64,000 nt of DNA, taken from assembly GCA_948474755.1 (NCBI GenBank), contig CAOLHI010002129.1, forward strand, positions 16,001-80,000, given 5' to 3'. The first letter of the stretch is position 1, and every line of letters begins with the position of its first letter. Shown here one piece after another: positions 1-13,070 of this stretch. A program made the translations under genes and the position numbers. The stretch comes from Ctenosaura bakeri. Lineage: Eukaryota > Chordata > Lepidosauria > Squamata > Iguanidae. The notes under the pieces are model-generated. The model was not told the origin of the DNA. It saw only the letters and a program-made list of their open reading frames with translations, and searched no databases.

Positions 1-50
1 ACAGTGCAGTGCAGAAAGACCCACTGTCTTTTCTCTATATATGAGTACAT

Positions 51-85
<35 letters not shown>

Positions 86-976
86 TTCTCATCACTCTTG
101 TTTTGGGAAAGATAAAACAAGGAAACCAAAAACAACATGCCCAAGGAAATAGTATTGCTCACCCATGTCAGAAGAAAACACTGTGATGAATTGTCAGAAG
201 CTGGAAAGCAAACCCCACACTGGTGTACCTTTAAAAAAAAAACTTTGCAGATACTGCATGTTGGCATTAAACCAAAAGAATTCCACATGATAAATACAAG
301 ACCTCAAACAATCCAATACTGGGTTATATTAAACAAAACAAAAAACAAAACAAAAAAACAAAAACAAAAACAAAGTCACAACACAAAGTCAACTGTTCCT
401 TCTAGGGGGGAATTTCCTTTCTTCCTTGAAAAGGCAAAGCTCTTGTCTGAAGGCCAAAGACAAATTGCATAAATTTCCACCAAGTAAGCTGGGGGAAAAA
501 CACCACCAAACAGCATGAATTATTTTTTAAAAGTTTCCATTGCCAAGGATGTACACACAGGAAGGAAGATACTTGGCCTGGCTGGCTGAAAGGGAGGCAG
601 GGCAACACAGTGCCAAAGCAGAGGTAACCTGAACAAGGACAGAAGGCCAGTTAGATCTTTTGTCAGCCTGACACAAATACATGGCGAGTCACCTGCACGT
701 TTCAACTCCACAGTGCTAAATCTTTCAAAAACACACCAGTAACAAAACAACCCTTGCAGACTGATACTGCATCAGGGACTGAAGCAACAACTTGACTTGA
801 TCCAGTTATTCTCTCTCATCATGTTGCTCTTTCCCTTCTCAGATTGTTGAGGCATAATGGAAAACTTGAGAAGTACCCATTTCATTCTTTAGATGATGAG
901 GAGGAGGGGGCAAGGACATGCATAAATTCCAAATACCGGGTATCCAAGGGCTTGCCTGTGCCTCTTTGTAGGTTCA
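1..976 (-). other. TAL1: TAL1 3' UTR, partial
   Basis: This stretch follows the TAL1 stop codon on the minus strand and has no sustained reading frame. No AATAAA signal (TTTATT on the plus strand) was found in it, so the 3' UTR probably continues beyond the left edge; mammalian TAL1 also has a long 3' UTR. It holds an AC microsatellite at 52-82 and an A-rich CAAAAC-type stretch near 331-375. The assignment as UTR is inference from position. Confidence 0.7.
52..82. repeat. (AC)n microsatellite
   Basis: About 15 uninterrupted AC dinucleotides, within the presumed TAL1 3' UTR. A short open frame through it on the plus strand is an artefact of the repeat. Confidence 0.95.
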
Positions 977-1395
977 TCATCGCTGTGTGTTGCTTTCAAT
1001 AGGAAGAATAGAATGGTGGAGAGCTCTCGTGTGCTTAGGATCTAATGTCTCATGCTCCTCGGCGAAACTGTCTGGACTCCCAGCTCCGTCTAATGAGCTT
1101 CCGCAGCTTGAGTTTGGGGACAACATGTCCTGAAGAAGATCTTCTTGCACTATGCCAGTGTCTTTGTTTACTTTGCCCCTTTGATTCCCTTCTTCTTCCT
1201 GGTCATTGAGCAGTTTGGCCAAGAAATTGATGTACTTCATAGCCAGACGTAAGATTTCATTTTTGCTGAGCTTTTTGTCAGGTGGGTGAGTCGGAATCAG
1301 CTTGCGGAGCTCAGCAAATGCCCCATTGACATTCTGTTGTCTCCACCTCTCTCGGCTATTTGTAAATATCCGACGGACCACCTTTGTATGAGGAC
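977..1395 (-). CDS. TAL1: TAL1 coding exon 3 (last): bHLH domain and C-terminus
   Basis: TAL1/SCL is a class II basic helix-loop-helix factor. It dimerises with E proteins on E-boxes and works with LMO2, LDB1 and GATA factors in blood stem, erythroid and endothelial programmes. The exon opens after an AG acceptor (1397-1396) with the last two bases of a Gly codon, then PHTKVVRR. The basic region [12 protein letters not shown], helix 1 [14 protein letters not shown], the loop DKKLSKN and helix 2 [17 protein letters not shown] are nearly identical to mammalian TAL1 (product residues about 241-299). The acidic tail contains [24 protein letters not shown], split here only by description: its [13 protein letters not shown] core is conserved. 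The tail lacks the poly-Gly run of human TAL1. The stop is TGA at 979-977. LYL1 and TAL2 are less likely because of the tail and the STIL neighbour. Confidence 0.97.
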
Positions 1396-2868
1396 CTAAA
1401 AATGACAAGAAATAGAATGTTAGCACATGGATCTACATAATACATTGTATCAAATGGCTCCATTTTAAAAAATTGTGTGACTCACAACCAGCAAATATTT
1501 AGCAGACCTACTGTGGCATTCAAACACAGCATGTGTATATGTTTCAACGCAAAAATGGAAGATAAACATTAGGTGCCCATTTCATTCCTCTCAGATGATA
1601 AAGGTCATACTACAATTTGGTCTACAGGCAGAGCTTGTGAAAGTTGTTGCTTTTTTTTTAATTGCAGCTCCAAAAATTTGAAAGCTGCTGGGAGTTTCTG
1701 GGAGATGCAGTCGAAAAGGTGACTTTTCCAAGCTCTGTCTTAGGGACTTGGCATATTCCTATTCCATCTCTTCTGGTGGAACACCAGAACTTTCCACAGT
1801 TCATGTGGCTGATCTGTAATCAGAGCATTTGCAAGAAAATAAATGTATTTAAAATGATAATTGGCCCCAACTAAAACATGCTGCTTAGTTATCATCATAT
1901 TGCAAAAAAAAAGGGAAAAAAAGGAGGACCTATTTTTTAAAAAATGCTCTGCCTACGCATGATTTTAAATCAGTTGCAAATATTTAAGTCTCACATGAAA
2001 AAAGTGTTTCTCTGTAAAGGAGAATGCTGGGTGGGTGAGAATCTTTGTAGCTCAGTACTGATTCTGTGTGGGAAAATAATGCCATTTTCTGTGCAGAAAT
2101 GTTATTTTCTGCACACACAGAAAACAATATAGAAATAGCATTTATTTCTATACCGCTTATCAACTGAGTGTTATCTAAGCGGTTTACAATGTATTTTAGC
2201 TAATTTAGCTAAAACAAGTTTCCTTGTCTGTTTTCTATGCAGAAAACAACATTTCTGCACATTCTATGACTTAAAAGAATGTATATTTTTCACAGAATAA
2301 ATCTCAGACTGCAAATGGTCCTTGAAAATTGTAGTTTTTAAGGACCTTCTCACAGTGGGGAGAAACATACTTAAATTATTCATTCTGGCCCATGAGAAGA
2401 AAATTTATGAGGATTTACAACTATGTTTTAAACCAGCTATTCTTATAGTTCGTATCCAAAACAGCATGTATAGTTCACCTGTTTCTCTTTAAAACAATAC
2501 CAAGTGTTTGCTATTTAGGGGTGTGCTGCATTAGCAGAAAAGGGATTCATTGACCATATTTCAACTTCAAAGCAAGGATCTCTATCTGTAAAACACTCAC
2601 TTGAATCCAAAAGTGCCTAGTGCAGTGAAAAAGGCACTTCCAGTTATTCAAGATGTCCTCTCTCAAAATCTGTTAACTCTTTCCTCCAAATGGACCCCAT
2701 TCTATGCCCTTCCAAAAGCTCCCCTAAACCCAAGGCAGATGTCCAGGAGATACAGAAGACTACTGTGGAAACAAGGTACCAAAAAAGCCTTCTGCTATGT
2801 GAACTAGGCTCTATGCATGCCTAAACAACTGTATGATTTCTGTGCCCAAACCGCACGTGAAAAATCAT

Positions 2869-2973
2869 GCAGCCCTCCACATGTTGTAAACTTCAGCTCC
2901 CAAAATTCTTCACCACTGGTTCTGCTTGCTACGACTGATGGGAGCTGAAGTTAAATAACATCTGGAGGGCTGC
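2869..2973. repeat. short foldback (MITE-like) element, AACTTCAGCTCCCA type
   Basis: Two inverted arms begin GCAGCCCTCCACATGTTG and end CATCTGGAGGGCTGC, around an inner AACTTCAGCTCCCA / TGGGAGCTGAAGTT pair. This pattern (TCCAGATGTTG arms with an inner CTACAACTCCCA box) is a very common interspersed element in lizard genomes as far as I recall. The superfamily cannot be assigned from this copy. Confidence 0.65.
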
Positions 2974-4433
2974 TGAATCCACACTCCTAGTCTAAACTAT
3001 TATATTCTATTCCAGCTAAAGAGGTCCCCACCTCTAAAAATTAAGTTTAATGTGTCTAATACAGTTGTCACTGTAGAGAGATTATTAATAAGTTTTTTAC
3101 AGTAGATTGCTCTTGAAACCAGTAGATGTCTGTTGAAACCAACTGTCTCATCAGTTGTTTGTGTTATTGAACACTAACTGGAAAACCTTCACAGAGTTAG
3201 GATGCAATATATGTCCATATTCATTAATTATATAAAAATCAGACTCTTCAGATCTAGATTGTTTATCCCTTCTAACATATATCTTTCCTTACACATGTAT
3301 GTGTGCATAGTACAGATGTCCAAAGATTTATTCCTAGCATTACTGTAGATAAGAGGTGTGTTTGTGGTTAATATTTGTATGTAAAAAGTATATACACTTA
3401 CATCTTCTACAGACACAAACCAGGATTATATCATAACCGGTTAAATCCAGTTGGTAACCCCAACTAAAGCAGAACCAGTGAATCAAACTTATACAAGCAT
3501 TGACATAACAAGTGAGCCCACTGTTATTGAAACTAACAATAGGATTTTGTTATTGTTGTTTACAATTTTAAATTTGGATTTTAACCAGAGGACTTAGGGA
3601 AGAACAACTATACAGTATAGATGTGATTAAGCAAGCATCTAGAAGATGTCAACAGAATGAGAGAATGAAGGGAGATCACGTGCTGAGTTAATATGTCGTT
3701 ACCACTCCTCATAATCTTTGTCGATGTCCCTTTAAAGCTCTAGAACTGCAATTGTTAAGGTCATACTTTGGGAGTCTTCAGCAAAAATTGCAGTTCAGGC
3801 TTGAAACTCACAAGAGTAGGCAAGCCATTATCTTCTCAGCCTTAGTCTCACATCTATAATATCAGAATAATCATCCTGGCCTATCATAAGGACTTGTTAG
3901 GATGTTAAAAATGAATATGTGAAATGTTCAGAGCAAAAAATGTTTTAGCAAAAAAGTAACATAAAAGACTAAGTATTGTCATTTTGATGTATCTTTAAAT
4001 GCTTTTTCACCTGTTGAATTAAAGCACTGAGAATAAACATAAATGGCTTATTATTTGGACTGTCTCTGGCATAAATGCCATCCAAATGGGCAACCTAACA
4101 TTCATGATGTGATAACACATACTGGGAGCATTTGAGTTCTTGAGGGCAAAATACTCTTGCAGGTGAGGCCCAGGGCTAGGAGATGAACAGGGATGCAGTT
4201 GGTTACAGCCTGTGAGATCCATCCAATGGGTGTTTCTGTTCTATTGGAAAACACTTTTGCATGCAATGAGTGCCACCTGATTGTCAATAGTTCCCCCTCC
4301 CCACATCTATCAATCCCTTGCCAGGGCAAAACGTAGAGCAAGGCCAATGAAACTTGGCTATGCTACCTTGTGCAAACAGAAGTGCTTCCCACTAATGCAA
4401 AGACACCCTTGAACACAGTCCTGTGCTTAAAAC

Positions 4434-4760
4434 TCACAAAAGCATTACCAGCAACCCGCACACAGCCTCATCAGTGCTAAGATGCAAATATGCTGGTTTC
4501 CACGATTGCCACGTTTGGCTGGCCTGACAAAGAAACTTAGGCCCAGGATCCTCCACTGTGTTCCACCGGCTAGCCCACCCTAAAATTAAAGCAGGAAGTT
4601 GATCGTGTGGGATACGCCCACCTGATCCTAACAGATGATCCTGCCCAATGCTCCAGAGGAAGGCGAAAAAGCCCCGGTGTCTGCCAATGTGCCGCAGGGG
4701 AAATTTCCTTCCCGATGCCAACCCAGGCGACCAGTTCAACCCTGTGCATAAGAGCAAGAA
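4434..4760. repeat. unclassified repeat-like block
   Basis: A block of higher GC and coding-like texture in AT-rich intron. It has two overlapping open frames on the minus strand, with no homology I recognise. It includes a GAAATTTCCTTCCCGATGCC segment followed by a conserved-looking GCTCCAGAGGAAGGCGAAAA segment, resembling dispersed repeats seen in reptiles. Family unknown; the frames are probably not a gene. Confidence 0.35.
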
Positions 4761-7633
4761 TCACCACACGTTAAAGCAGAAGGCAGCAGCAAATGTCATT
4801 CTCCTTTCTTTTCTGTAAGCAACAGTTACCCCTATTCAGCACAGATGATGTATTATGCAAATTGAGAGACCACACACAATTGACTTGGTTGGCATCATTT
4901 GCCTGGGCATGAAATCGGCATGTTTTATCAGCATCTATAGTGAAGCCTACTCGGGTGAGTGAATGGATCATACATCTAGGGTCTCTTTGTGCCAGCAGGA
5001 CTTGGAAAGCAATGAGATATATTGGGTCTGCTATTGCAAAAACTAAATCCAAAGCTACTGGGGCTTTTTTTTAAAAAAACAGAAACTTTGCCCTTAAACT
5101 CTTTACACTTAAATCCCTTAGCAGTAGCGTTCTTATTTTAGTGGACCACTGGCTGTAGCCTCATCTGGTGCCTATCGTGGATAATTGCAAGCTACCATTT
5201 TAGAGTCCACCAAAGTTTTTTTTTAAGCAGACATTCTACAGGTAAGTAAAATGAATATGAGTTTCCCAGCCCATTCCCCTTTCATCTCCATTTTCATCGC
5301 TATTTAGAGGGCAATTTTCTGATGAGGACAGTCTTCCGGATTGGAGGCACTAAAGTGCATGGAGAATCATCCTGGCAAAAGAGAGGCCTTTCCATTCAGA
5401 GAGTCTTGCAAACCTTCTTGCAAACAAAGTAATGGAAACAGAGAGGGAGGGGTCTGGGATAGCATGCTTCCCCATCTTGCACAATTATTTGATCTGATTT
5501 TTAAAGTCAAGATTAAATGCATCTGACAAACATCTATGTCATTCTGGACTCTAAAATGACAGTTCTTAGTCTACATTGCAAGCACTGTGGAAACTTCAAA
5601 ATGGTGGCTACCAGACTCAGGGCCAGCATCAGTACTAACTGGACCTGCTGGATGAATGGGGCCATGGCAGCTGCCTAAAGACTTCAGGTGTTGATATTGG
5701 GGCTGGACAGATGTGAATTAAGGAAAACACCTCCTAATGTGTTCACAGACTCTCTACTGTCCAGTGAGACTAAAGGGTAGATCCGTTATGAGCTTGAAGA
5801 AGCTATTTTTGGGGGAAAATTTCCCAAATTTCCCAATCCATATGGAGGATTCTGGGAAATGTAATCCAAAGAAGTAACTTTTCAAAGTTCTTCACCTATT
5901 TACATAACATCTGAAAACTGAAAATGGATGTCTTCTTTAAAATCATCATATGTTAGGAAGCTTCTGCCTGGACTAGCTTGCCAGTGTGTACATCTGAAGA
6001 ACCTACAAATTACGCAGATAAGGCTACAGTCACCATCAAACAGGGACTTATCACTTGAATGTCCCTGTATTCTCCCACCACTAGTTCTACCTTTCTTCTT
6101 GCAACAGGGAAGAAACAATGCAAAGAGCACCAAAAAACCTTATATTTGGTGGTGGTAGGGGGCCTTCATCTTGAAGCATTCTAAAGAGGTATCTAGGAAT
6201 TCTTATTACTGGAATGATGGAAGGACTGTTTAAGACCATGGCATAGCAGTACATCTTTAACTGCAAGCTGTGGCAGCCAGTGTGTTCCATGTGGAATGGT
6301 AAATCCCCACTGGATTTCAGTTGAAATGTTAAAAGAGCTATCCAAAGTTCTGAACCCTATCAGCAAATTGGGTTTTGCACCATGGATAGTTCCTTGAAGC
6401 TCAGACTAAAATCACTTAATATCACTTAAAGTCTCTTTAAGTAAGATTCACTACTTTGCTGCCATGGATATCATGAACCACCACTGAGTGCAGACACTCA
6501 TTATGGAATTAAGCATAGCTTTGCATGCTCCCAAGAAGAGAGCAAATAGCTATGCATCTTGGGTAAAGTGAATGAATCTTAACTGTCCATTCAAGACTAT
6601 ACCACCAAAAATACTTTGACTTATGACAGAGCTAATTCATCACAGTATATATCATTACAGGGAGAATCCATCTTCTTCCCCACCTATAATCTTCCTTCCG
6701 CAACCTTCTTCGCCACACTGCAATTCTCCAGCTACTGTGAGGATTACAATGAATCTCAAAGGGAACAGGGAAGCTTAAGTGATATGTTACATGATGTTTT
6801 CATTCCTGCTAAGTAAACAACACTGGTGTTTAGACCTTATGAATCCTGGCTCCACTACAACAATGGTTAGCACTAGGAATCTCAGATATCATTGTTTGTG
6901 ACATTGTATCTTTGTGCACATAGAAATTAGGGATGCCTCAACAGAAGAAGCTCGTTCTGCCTACCCTTTTCTATGGATGATGACAACAAGGGCACTAAAA
7001 TCTGAAGATGGTGTCCGAGCTCTGGAGCCACCATCAGAGCTATGGGCAATTCAGATAATGAAGGTTTATCTTAAGACTATGTCACAACTGTATTCTCCCT
7101 GTACTCAAATGCTGAAACTGAAAAGATCGTTTCTCTGTCCATACACATGGAAATTAAAACTAAAATTAAAATTAAATCATCCAACAGTACAAATCACCCT
7201 TGAAGGCATATTATTAATCCAAGAACAAAACTTGTACCACATTGATTCACTAATCTAAATTTTCTACTTTGATATTTGATAGATAATCTGAGGCTTAAGT
7301 GACAAAGCACTTTGATTGTAGATATATTTTTCTTATATTAAGGGGCCATAGGCAAAAGGAAGTGGTAGTGCTGGGCTTCTTTTCATGGGATCACAAAGTT
7401 GACAGATTCAAAACAGCATTCTGTTCAACCTCTTCTAAAAGGGCAAGACCATTTATTCCCAAGGCTAGCCCTATCATTAGGCAGAGTTAAGCAGCTGCCT
7501 GAGACAGCCAATTATTGGCCAAGGGATGCAGAGATTGGTTACAAGGTGTTAAATGGCAAAACTTTGTGGTGCACACAGCTACTCTTTCAACCTCCATGCT
7601 TCACTGCTGTCCTTGCATATAATGAAGGACACT

Positions 7634-7815
7634 GACCATTTCTGCACTGAGACTGCTGCAGTGCTATTATTCCACTTTCAACATCCTATGGAATCCTGGG
7701 GTTTGCAGTTTAGGGAGGGACCTCAAAGGCCTCTCCCTAAACTGCAAACCCCAGGATTCCATAGGATGTTGAAAGTGGAATAATAGCACTGTAACAATCT
7801 AGTACGGAAATGGCC
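7634..7815. mobile_element. palindromic GGCC-MITE, copy 1
   Basis: A 182-bp foldback element. The inner 59 bases of each arm, from CAGTGCTATTATTCC inward to AGTTTAGGGAG, are perfect inverted repeats around a spacer of roughly 10 bp. Both arms carry CAGTGCT where other copies carry TAGTGCT or TAGCGCT. It is flanked by the 3-bp duplication ACT (7631-7633 and 7816-7818), in the wider context C-ACT-G. The short open frame across it is an artefact. Confidence 0.92.
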
Positions 7816-7899
7816 ACTGTCATACTGCCATTCCTTCCAGTGGTCAAGGAAGACTTAAATGAAATTCAGGAGTCCTTTCTAAGTACATAATTATACCCC

Positions 7900-8064
7900 A
7901 ATATTCCACTTTAACTGTCCTTCCTATGGAATCTACAGTTTATAGCGTGGTAAGACTTAGACCTAAAGGCCTCTCCCTAAACTGGAAATACTAGGATTTC
8001 ATAGGATGGAATCACAGCAGTCAAGGTGAAATTGTAGTGCTATTGTTGTGTAGTATGAAATAGC
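7900..8064. mobile_element. diverged relative of the GGCC-MITE
   Basis: It has the same layout as copy 1 (ATTCCACTTTAAC, TATGGAATC, a central CCTCTCCCTAAACT segment, then CATAGGATGGAATCACAG and TGTGTAGTATGAAA). Substitutions are dense, and the arms retain the older TTTAACTG form instead of TTTCAACA. It lies 85 bp from copy 1. Confidence 0.65.
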
Positions 8065-8319
8065 CTCTAAATCAACTCCACAAACACAAGAAGAGGTCAT
8101 GCTGGGCTACATCAAAGGTGTAAAGTCTAGTATTCTCATTACATTGTAGCCAACCAGTTATCCATGGGAAGCCCACAAGCAGGACATGATTACAATAACA
8201 CCCTCCCTCCTGTGATCTCTAACAATTGGTAGGAGTATACGGCCTCTGAATCAGAAGTGAGACACAGGTATAGATAGATATAAATAGCCAATGATGACCC
8301 TAACCTCAATGTATTTGTC

Positions 8320-8530
8320 TAATCCTTTTCTAAGGTGATTCAAGTTGGCAGCCTTTGATTGTCTCTTGTGGTAGTGAGTTTCACAGTCCTGAATCTATCT
8401 GTCCTGAGTCTCCCACCACTGAGCAGTAATGGATGACTCTGTGTTCTAATATTAATGACAAAGGGAGAAAAGCCATTCCCTATCTATTTTCTCCACATCA
8501 TGTGCAACTAAAACACAAGATGAGTCCAGG
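8320..8530. repeat. unclassified sauropsid-type interspersed repeat fragment
   Basis: The segment containing GAGTTTCACAGTCCTGAATC, CTGTCCTGAGTCTCCCACCA and ATTTTCTCCACATCATG resembles a dispersed repeat that I recall from many bird and reptile sequences. I cannot name its family with certainty. No coding potential. Confidence 0.4.
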
Positions 8531-9100
8531 TATTAGAAGTCAATGAAATTCAAAGATATATTTAAAAGCATGCCAATGGAGGACCCATCCACTTCAAAGC
8601 ACCATCTGCAGCAAGGGGGATCAGTTGAGCAAAGCCCACCCAATAAAAAGGTCACTTTGCCTGCTGGGACTCAAACTAGGCTACCTTACAGGGAGAGGCC
8701 CAAACTAGGCTACCTTAGTAGGGACTTAAAACACCTGGGAGCAGCCATCAAAAAATCCTCTCTTGTATGCTTGACAGACATGTCTTTGGAGAACAAGAGT
8801 AGGGATGCTGTCTTTTGCCTCAGGCAGCAAAACATCTTAGACCAGAGGGGCTCATTGCTCTGCATTCAACACATTCTGCTCCGAATCCACTCATGACAAA
8901 ATATCATAAGCAAAGACGAGGCACACTTACTAAGGTGTTTGTCTGGTTATTGCTACTCACATATGCTGTTTTATTTCCCTACCAAGTAGAATCCACAAGC
9001 ATATGTCACTCTAAGGACTCCTCCAAATGGCCAATGGTCCTGAAAAAAGTCAGGCAATTCTGTTCCTGCTCCTGCATCCAGTAATACCATAAATATTTAT

Positions 9101-9320
9101 TGTTGCTCTGTTGCTCTGTGCCTTCAAGTTGTTGCTGACTTATGGCAACTTTAAGGTGAACCTATCACAGGATGTTCTCAGCAAGATTTGTTCAGAGGGG
9201 ATTTGCCTTTGCCTTCCTCTGAGGCTGAGAGAGTGTGACTCAGAGGATTTCCATGGCTGAGCAGGGACTCTAACTGGTCCCTAGAGTCATAGCCCAATGC
9301 TCACACCATGCTGGGCCTCT
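9101..9320 (-). mobile_element. tRNA-derived SINE (Sauria/Squam type)
   Basis: Read on the minus strand, it starts with a tRNA-like head (GGCCCAGCATGGTGTGAGC; the B-box is weak here), then the body CACACTCTCTCAGCCTCAGAGG, and ends with a tail ending AAGTTGCCATAAGTCAGCAA and then AACTTGAAGGCACAG. That tail resembles the Bov-B LINE 3' end, the hallmark of squamate Sauria SINEs mobilised by Bov-B. The copy is complete but moderately diverged. Confidence 0.85.
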
Positions 9321-12071
9321 CACTATAAATATATTGGGTTGTCTCATCCTGAGAGAAGTTCAGTTACCTTCAGTATGGGCAGGGGCTGTCCCTTCCCTCC
9401 CCACCCTCTCCCACACAGCATGTCATCAGGACTGTCCAGCGGTCCTGCAGGAAATGAGGTCCTCATGAGAGATAAGCCCTGTCTGTATCAGAATCTCATG
9501 AGATTTTTTTTAAAGAAGCACTTCTTGCCCTGGATTTCAAGACACAGCCAGTCTTTGGACTTCATCAGAAATTGACTGGGCCCCAAGAGGTATTGAGCTT
9601 CAACTCTTCTCTATCCACCCAGCATAATGAACAGCTTTGCTATCTGGAAATAATGGAAGTTATAGTCAAAACATCTGTCAGGAATGCTGCTCTAATTTAA
9701 TATTTTTCAGTTGCTAGTTGACTGGTTGCTCTTAGTAAAACTTCCCATGCCTTGCCATTGAGGCCATAAAGCAAAATGTTAGGTAGAACTGATTAAATTA
9801 AGCAGATTCTTCATGGTTCACACTTTATGGTGTTGTTGTTGTTGCTTGACTTGCTTGGTATTGAATTTCCTAACACAAAAATGCCAAACAAAAGGGATCC
9901 AAAATAAAAGTCATCCTGCAGAGTCAAAATACTTGAAAAAAACAAATTTCATTACTTTCCTTTGTGAATGTAGTATGTTGCTTTTATGGCAATGAAATTC
10001 TATATAAGTAGCAGAACAGCTGAAAAATAAAGCTTTAATTGAAAAATGATTTTGTGTCCATCTGTCCTTTCTTGCTCATTTTAAAATGCCATTATATCAC
10101 CAGATAAATTCTGGAATCCCATCTTCCTCAGATATGCAAGTGGAAACTGAATCTGACTGTCAGTGTGGCATAGTGACTCTGATACTTAGAGTGGTAATAG
10201 CTGATTCTGTACCCTGTTCAGGTCACAGAGCTTGATTATGGTCATATTAGGAATTTCAGTTCAAACAGCAGCCTGCCTAAAGCACTGTTCACCGAAAACC
10301 ATTTTGCTGAGCACTGCAGTACTTCAGTGTTACTATCTGCTATGCCAATGCTCTGAAAGGATGTCAGATGACAGAATCTAAAGACGCTTAATTGGTCAGC
10401 TTGTCCTGCCCTAAGATGAGAATTTTCCCTAATCAATTCCAATAGAGATATGACATGGCTCCATCATGTCTGGATGATCAAATTAGCATCCTTGATTTCA
10501 GAACCTGATGGAGCTATTTTAGATCTTCCATGTCCCTCTTCTTTTGAAGAAAGGGCATTTAGGATCTGTCAGATCTTATGGAGAACATTCCTTCTGGAAT
10601 ATGCCCATTGGATGCAATAGTATAGTGGCAAAGGTTAGAGTGCATGCTATCATCATGACAGGTTTAATGGCCATGCCCTCAGGGAGAATCCAAAAATGCA
10701 GGCAGTTGTGTTGGTCTCTATCAACAAACCAGTTATAGCAGTTCTGATCAGCTCTTTTGCAAAATCAATAGGTCTTGTTTGCTAATTCAGGACCAAGACA
10801 ACCCAAATAAAACAGCATTACAATGGGTGAGCTCATAATAATATATTATTACTACAGAAATCCATTCCACACTGACTTGGCCACTATGAGGATTACTGCT
10901 AAACTCAACAGGGAACAGGAAAGCTGAGGGGAAGTGGTATCGTCACTGCCAATAAAGTAGTCCTGATGCTCTGACCCTTCACTTTCTTGCTCCACTACAC
11001 TACTGCAGGCATTGTTTTGCTAAATCTGAGAAACAGCTGGCATTTATGACAATATTTTTAGGTGTCTACCTTTATCTCCGTAAGACTTGCAAGCCTCACC
11101 ACCATTACCACAAGGCAGGTCAATATTATTATTATTCCTATATTCACAGGCTAAGGACAATGAATTGCTCCTTCAAGTTTAACCCTAGTACTGGATCTGC
11201 ACTGACATTTTCAGAAATGGAGGTCAAATTTTGTTTCATTGACCCAGGATCTTAAGTGTACCCTACAACCTTCATGAGCAGACATTTATAGTGCCATTTT
11301 AAGTGGGCTGGGAAATTTGCAAAGTGATGGATTATCCACCATTTCCAAAGACCTAGTAGGTCATGCCAGCAAGGAAAGGAATTGCAGCAGAGGAAGAAGA
11401 TGGACTTACTTTATTTTGACCCACATAGTTTTTTGAGTTTTTTAAACTCCTTCCTCAGTGTTCCATAGGGAATCACACCAGGCTGCACTAAAACTTAAGG
11501 CTAATCCAGAAGAATTTATAGAAAAGGAAAGATCTTTGGATGCAAGAGCCTTGAGGACTTTAGTCTAATCCTTCCTGGCCCTTGGCACATCCTGTTTGGG
11601 ACCCCAGAATTGATAGGAACACTGCTGACAGTAGTACCTGCTGAGCTTCTGTGGGTGTCCAGGGTGGACCCAGAGTCTGCCTGGAGGCAAAGCTCCTCCT
11701 CCCTGTCCAAATTTCCTTCAGAAGTCTGATCTTGCCAGTTGTCAGGGTGACAGAGTTCTTTATCCATCCACTGTCATTTTAATCCTGTCCAAAGTAATAC
11801 TGATTACTCTTAATGAAGTCTGAAATTTATCCATCTTGACACTGAGTCTACAAAATGACTACAAAATAAAAATAATTTTTTGTTCTGAGCAGATGGGACA
11901 AGTCCTCTTCCTCCTCCTTTGGATAGTATCTGAACTGGAGAAATTTTCTGGAGAACCTGAAATATTGCTTACTATTTTGCAGAGCTTGGGGAAAGCTACT
12001 TGTTTGGAAAACTGGCTGACTATTGGTGAGTCTAGGGGTCATAGTCCCCAAACTAACGTTTCTAAACTCTG

Positions 12072-12270
12072 CTCTGTGTGTGTGCCTTCAAGTTGCATGA
12101 AAGCTTATGGTGATCTCATCCATCTCATAAGGTTTTCTTAGACAAGGAATATTCAGAGCTGGTTTTGCCAGTTCCTTCCTCTGCACCTGGTATTTATTGG
12201 CTGTCTCCCATCCAAGTACTAACTAGGACTGACCTTGCTTAGCTTCCAAGATCAGGTTGGATCTGGAGCC
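12072..12270 (-). mobile_element. 5S rRNA-derived SINE with Bov-B-like tail
   Basis: On the minus strand it reads as a degenerate 5S rRNA gene (CTTGGAAGCTAAGCAAGGTC, AGTACTTGGATGGGAGACAG) followed by a body and a tail with AACTTGAAGGCACACACA. This matches the SINE3-like 5S-Sauria SINEs. Other copies are at 34314-34525 and 36388-36606. It is not a functional 5S gene because the promoter region and 3' end are mutated. Confidence 0.85.
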
Positions 12271-12310
12271 TTTCCTTTAGGATATTTGGCTTGGCAGAGG
12301 TGGGACCTAT

Positions 12311-12416
12311 GTAGCCCTCCAGGTATTGTTGAACAACAAGTCCTAGCAGCCCTGATCAACTTAACCAATGGAGAAGAACGCTGGAAGTTGTGGTCTAACA
12401 AACAGGGAAGGCTACA
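12311..12416. repeat. short foldback (MITE-like) element, TCCAGRTRTTG type
   Basis: The outer arms GTAGCCCTCCAGGTATTGTT and ACAGGGAAGGCTAC are imperfectly inverted. The inner boxes AACAACAAGTCCTAGCAGC and GCTGGAAGTTGTGGTCTAAC are also imperfectly inverted. Same general family as 2869-2973, and old. Confidence 0.55.
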
Positions 12417-12579
12417 TGTTATACTTCTGTTATAATGGTATACCCAACCATGGGCCTTGGAATCTTTTTTTCTTATGGAATAATGCTGCTTCCTTTGCTT
12501 TTTGTGGTTGAATTGACATCTGAACTGTAAGTATTTCAGCTGACACTTTTTGTCTCTCTACTTCAGATGAAGGGAAGTG

Positions 12580-13070
12580 CCACCCTCTCACCTGGAATGC
12601 AATGTCCAGTTCTAGATACCACAGTTCAACAAGAATGTAGACAAGCTGAAATGTGTCCAGAAGAGTACACACAAGATACAAAAAGCGCTGGAAACCAAGC
12701 TCTATGAGGAATTAGGAAACTGGGTACATTTAGCCTGTAGAAGTGAAGACTGAGAGTTGATATGATAACCATCTTTCAGTATCTGAAGGGATGTCATGCA
12801 GAAGACGGAATAAGCTTGTTTGCCGATGAGATTAGAACATGACAGATTAGAACATGAACCAATGGATTCAAATTGCAAGAAAAAAGATTCTACCTAAATA
12901 TTAGGAATTACTTTACTGTAAGTGTTGTTTGATAGTGGACCAGCTGCAGGTTTTCAGTTGGATGGCCATCTCTCAGAAGTGTTTTAGCAGTGTGTTCCTG
13001 CATGGCAGGGGGTTGAATTAAATGACTCTGGTGGTCACTTCCAACTCTATGATTCTGTGATTCATCAGCA
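12580..13070 (+). mobile_element. CR1 LINE 3' fragment (old)
   Basis: It aligns by eye with the 3' part of the larger CR1 copy at 13750-15478. Shared landmarks are ATCTGAAGGGATGTCATGCA, AACCAATGGATTCAAATTGC, TTCCTGCATGGCAGGGGGTT and TTCCAACTCTATGATTCTGTGATT. The last is the CR1 terminal octamer-repeat end. The reading frame is destroyed by substitutions and small indels. Confidence 0.8.

Noticed and set aside
6914..7258. 114-codon plus-strand frame in the TAL1 intron
   Set aside because: No splice context, no similarity and low-complexity KLKLKLK; typical of random AT-rich DNA.
12072..12270. Possible 5S rRNA gene
   Set aside because: Similarity covers only part of 5S and is followed by a SINE body and Bov-B-like tail. 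Two further copies in the window share the same junction, so these are SINEs.
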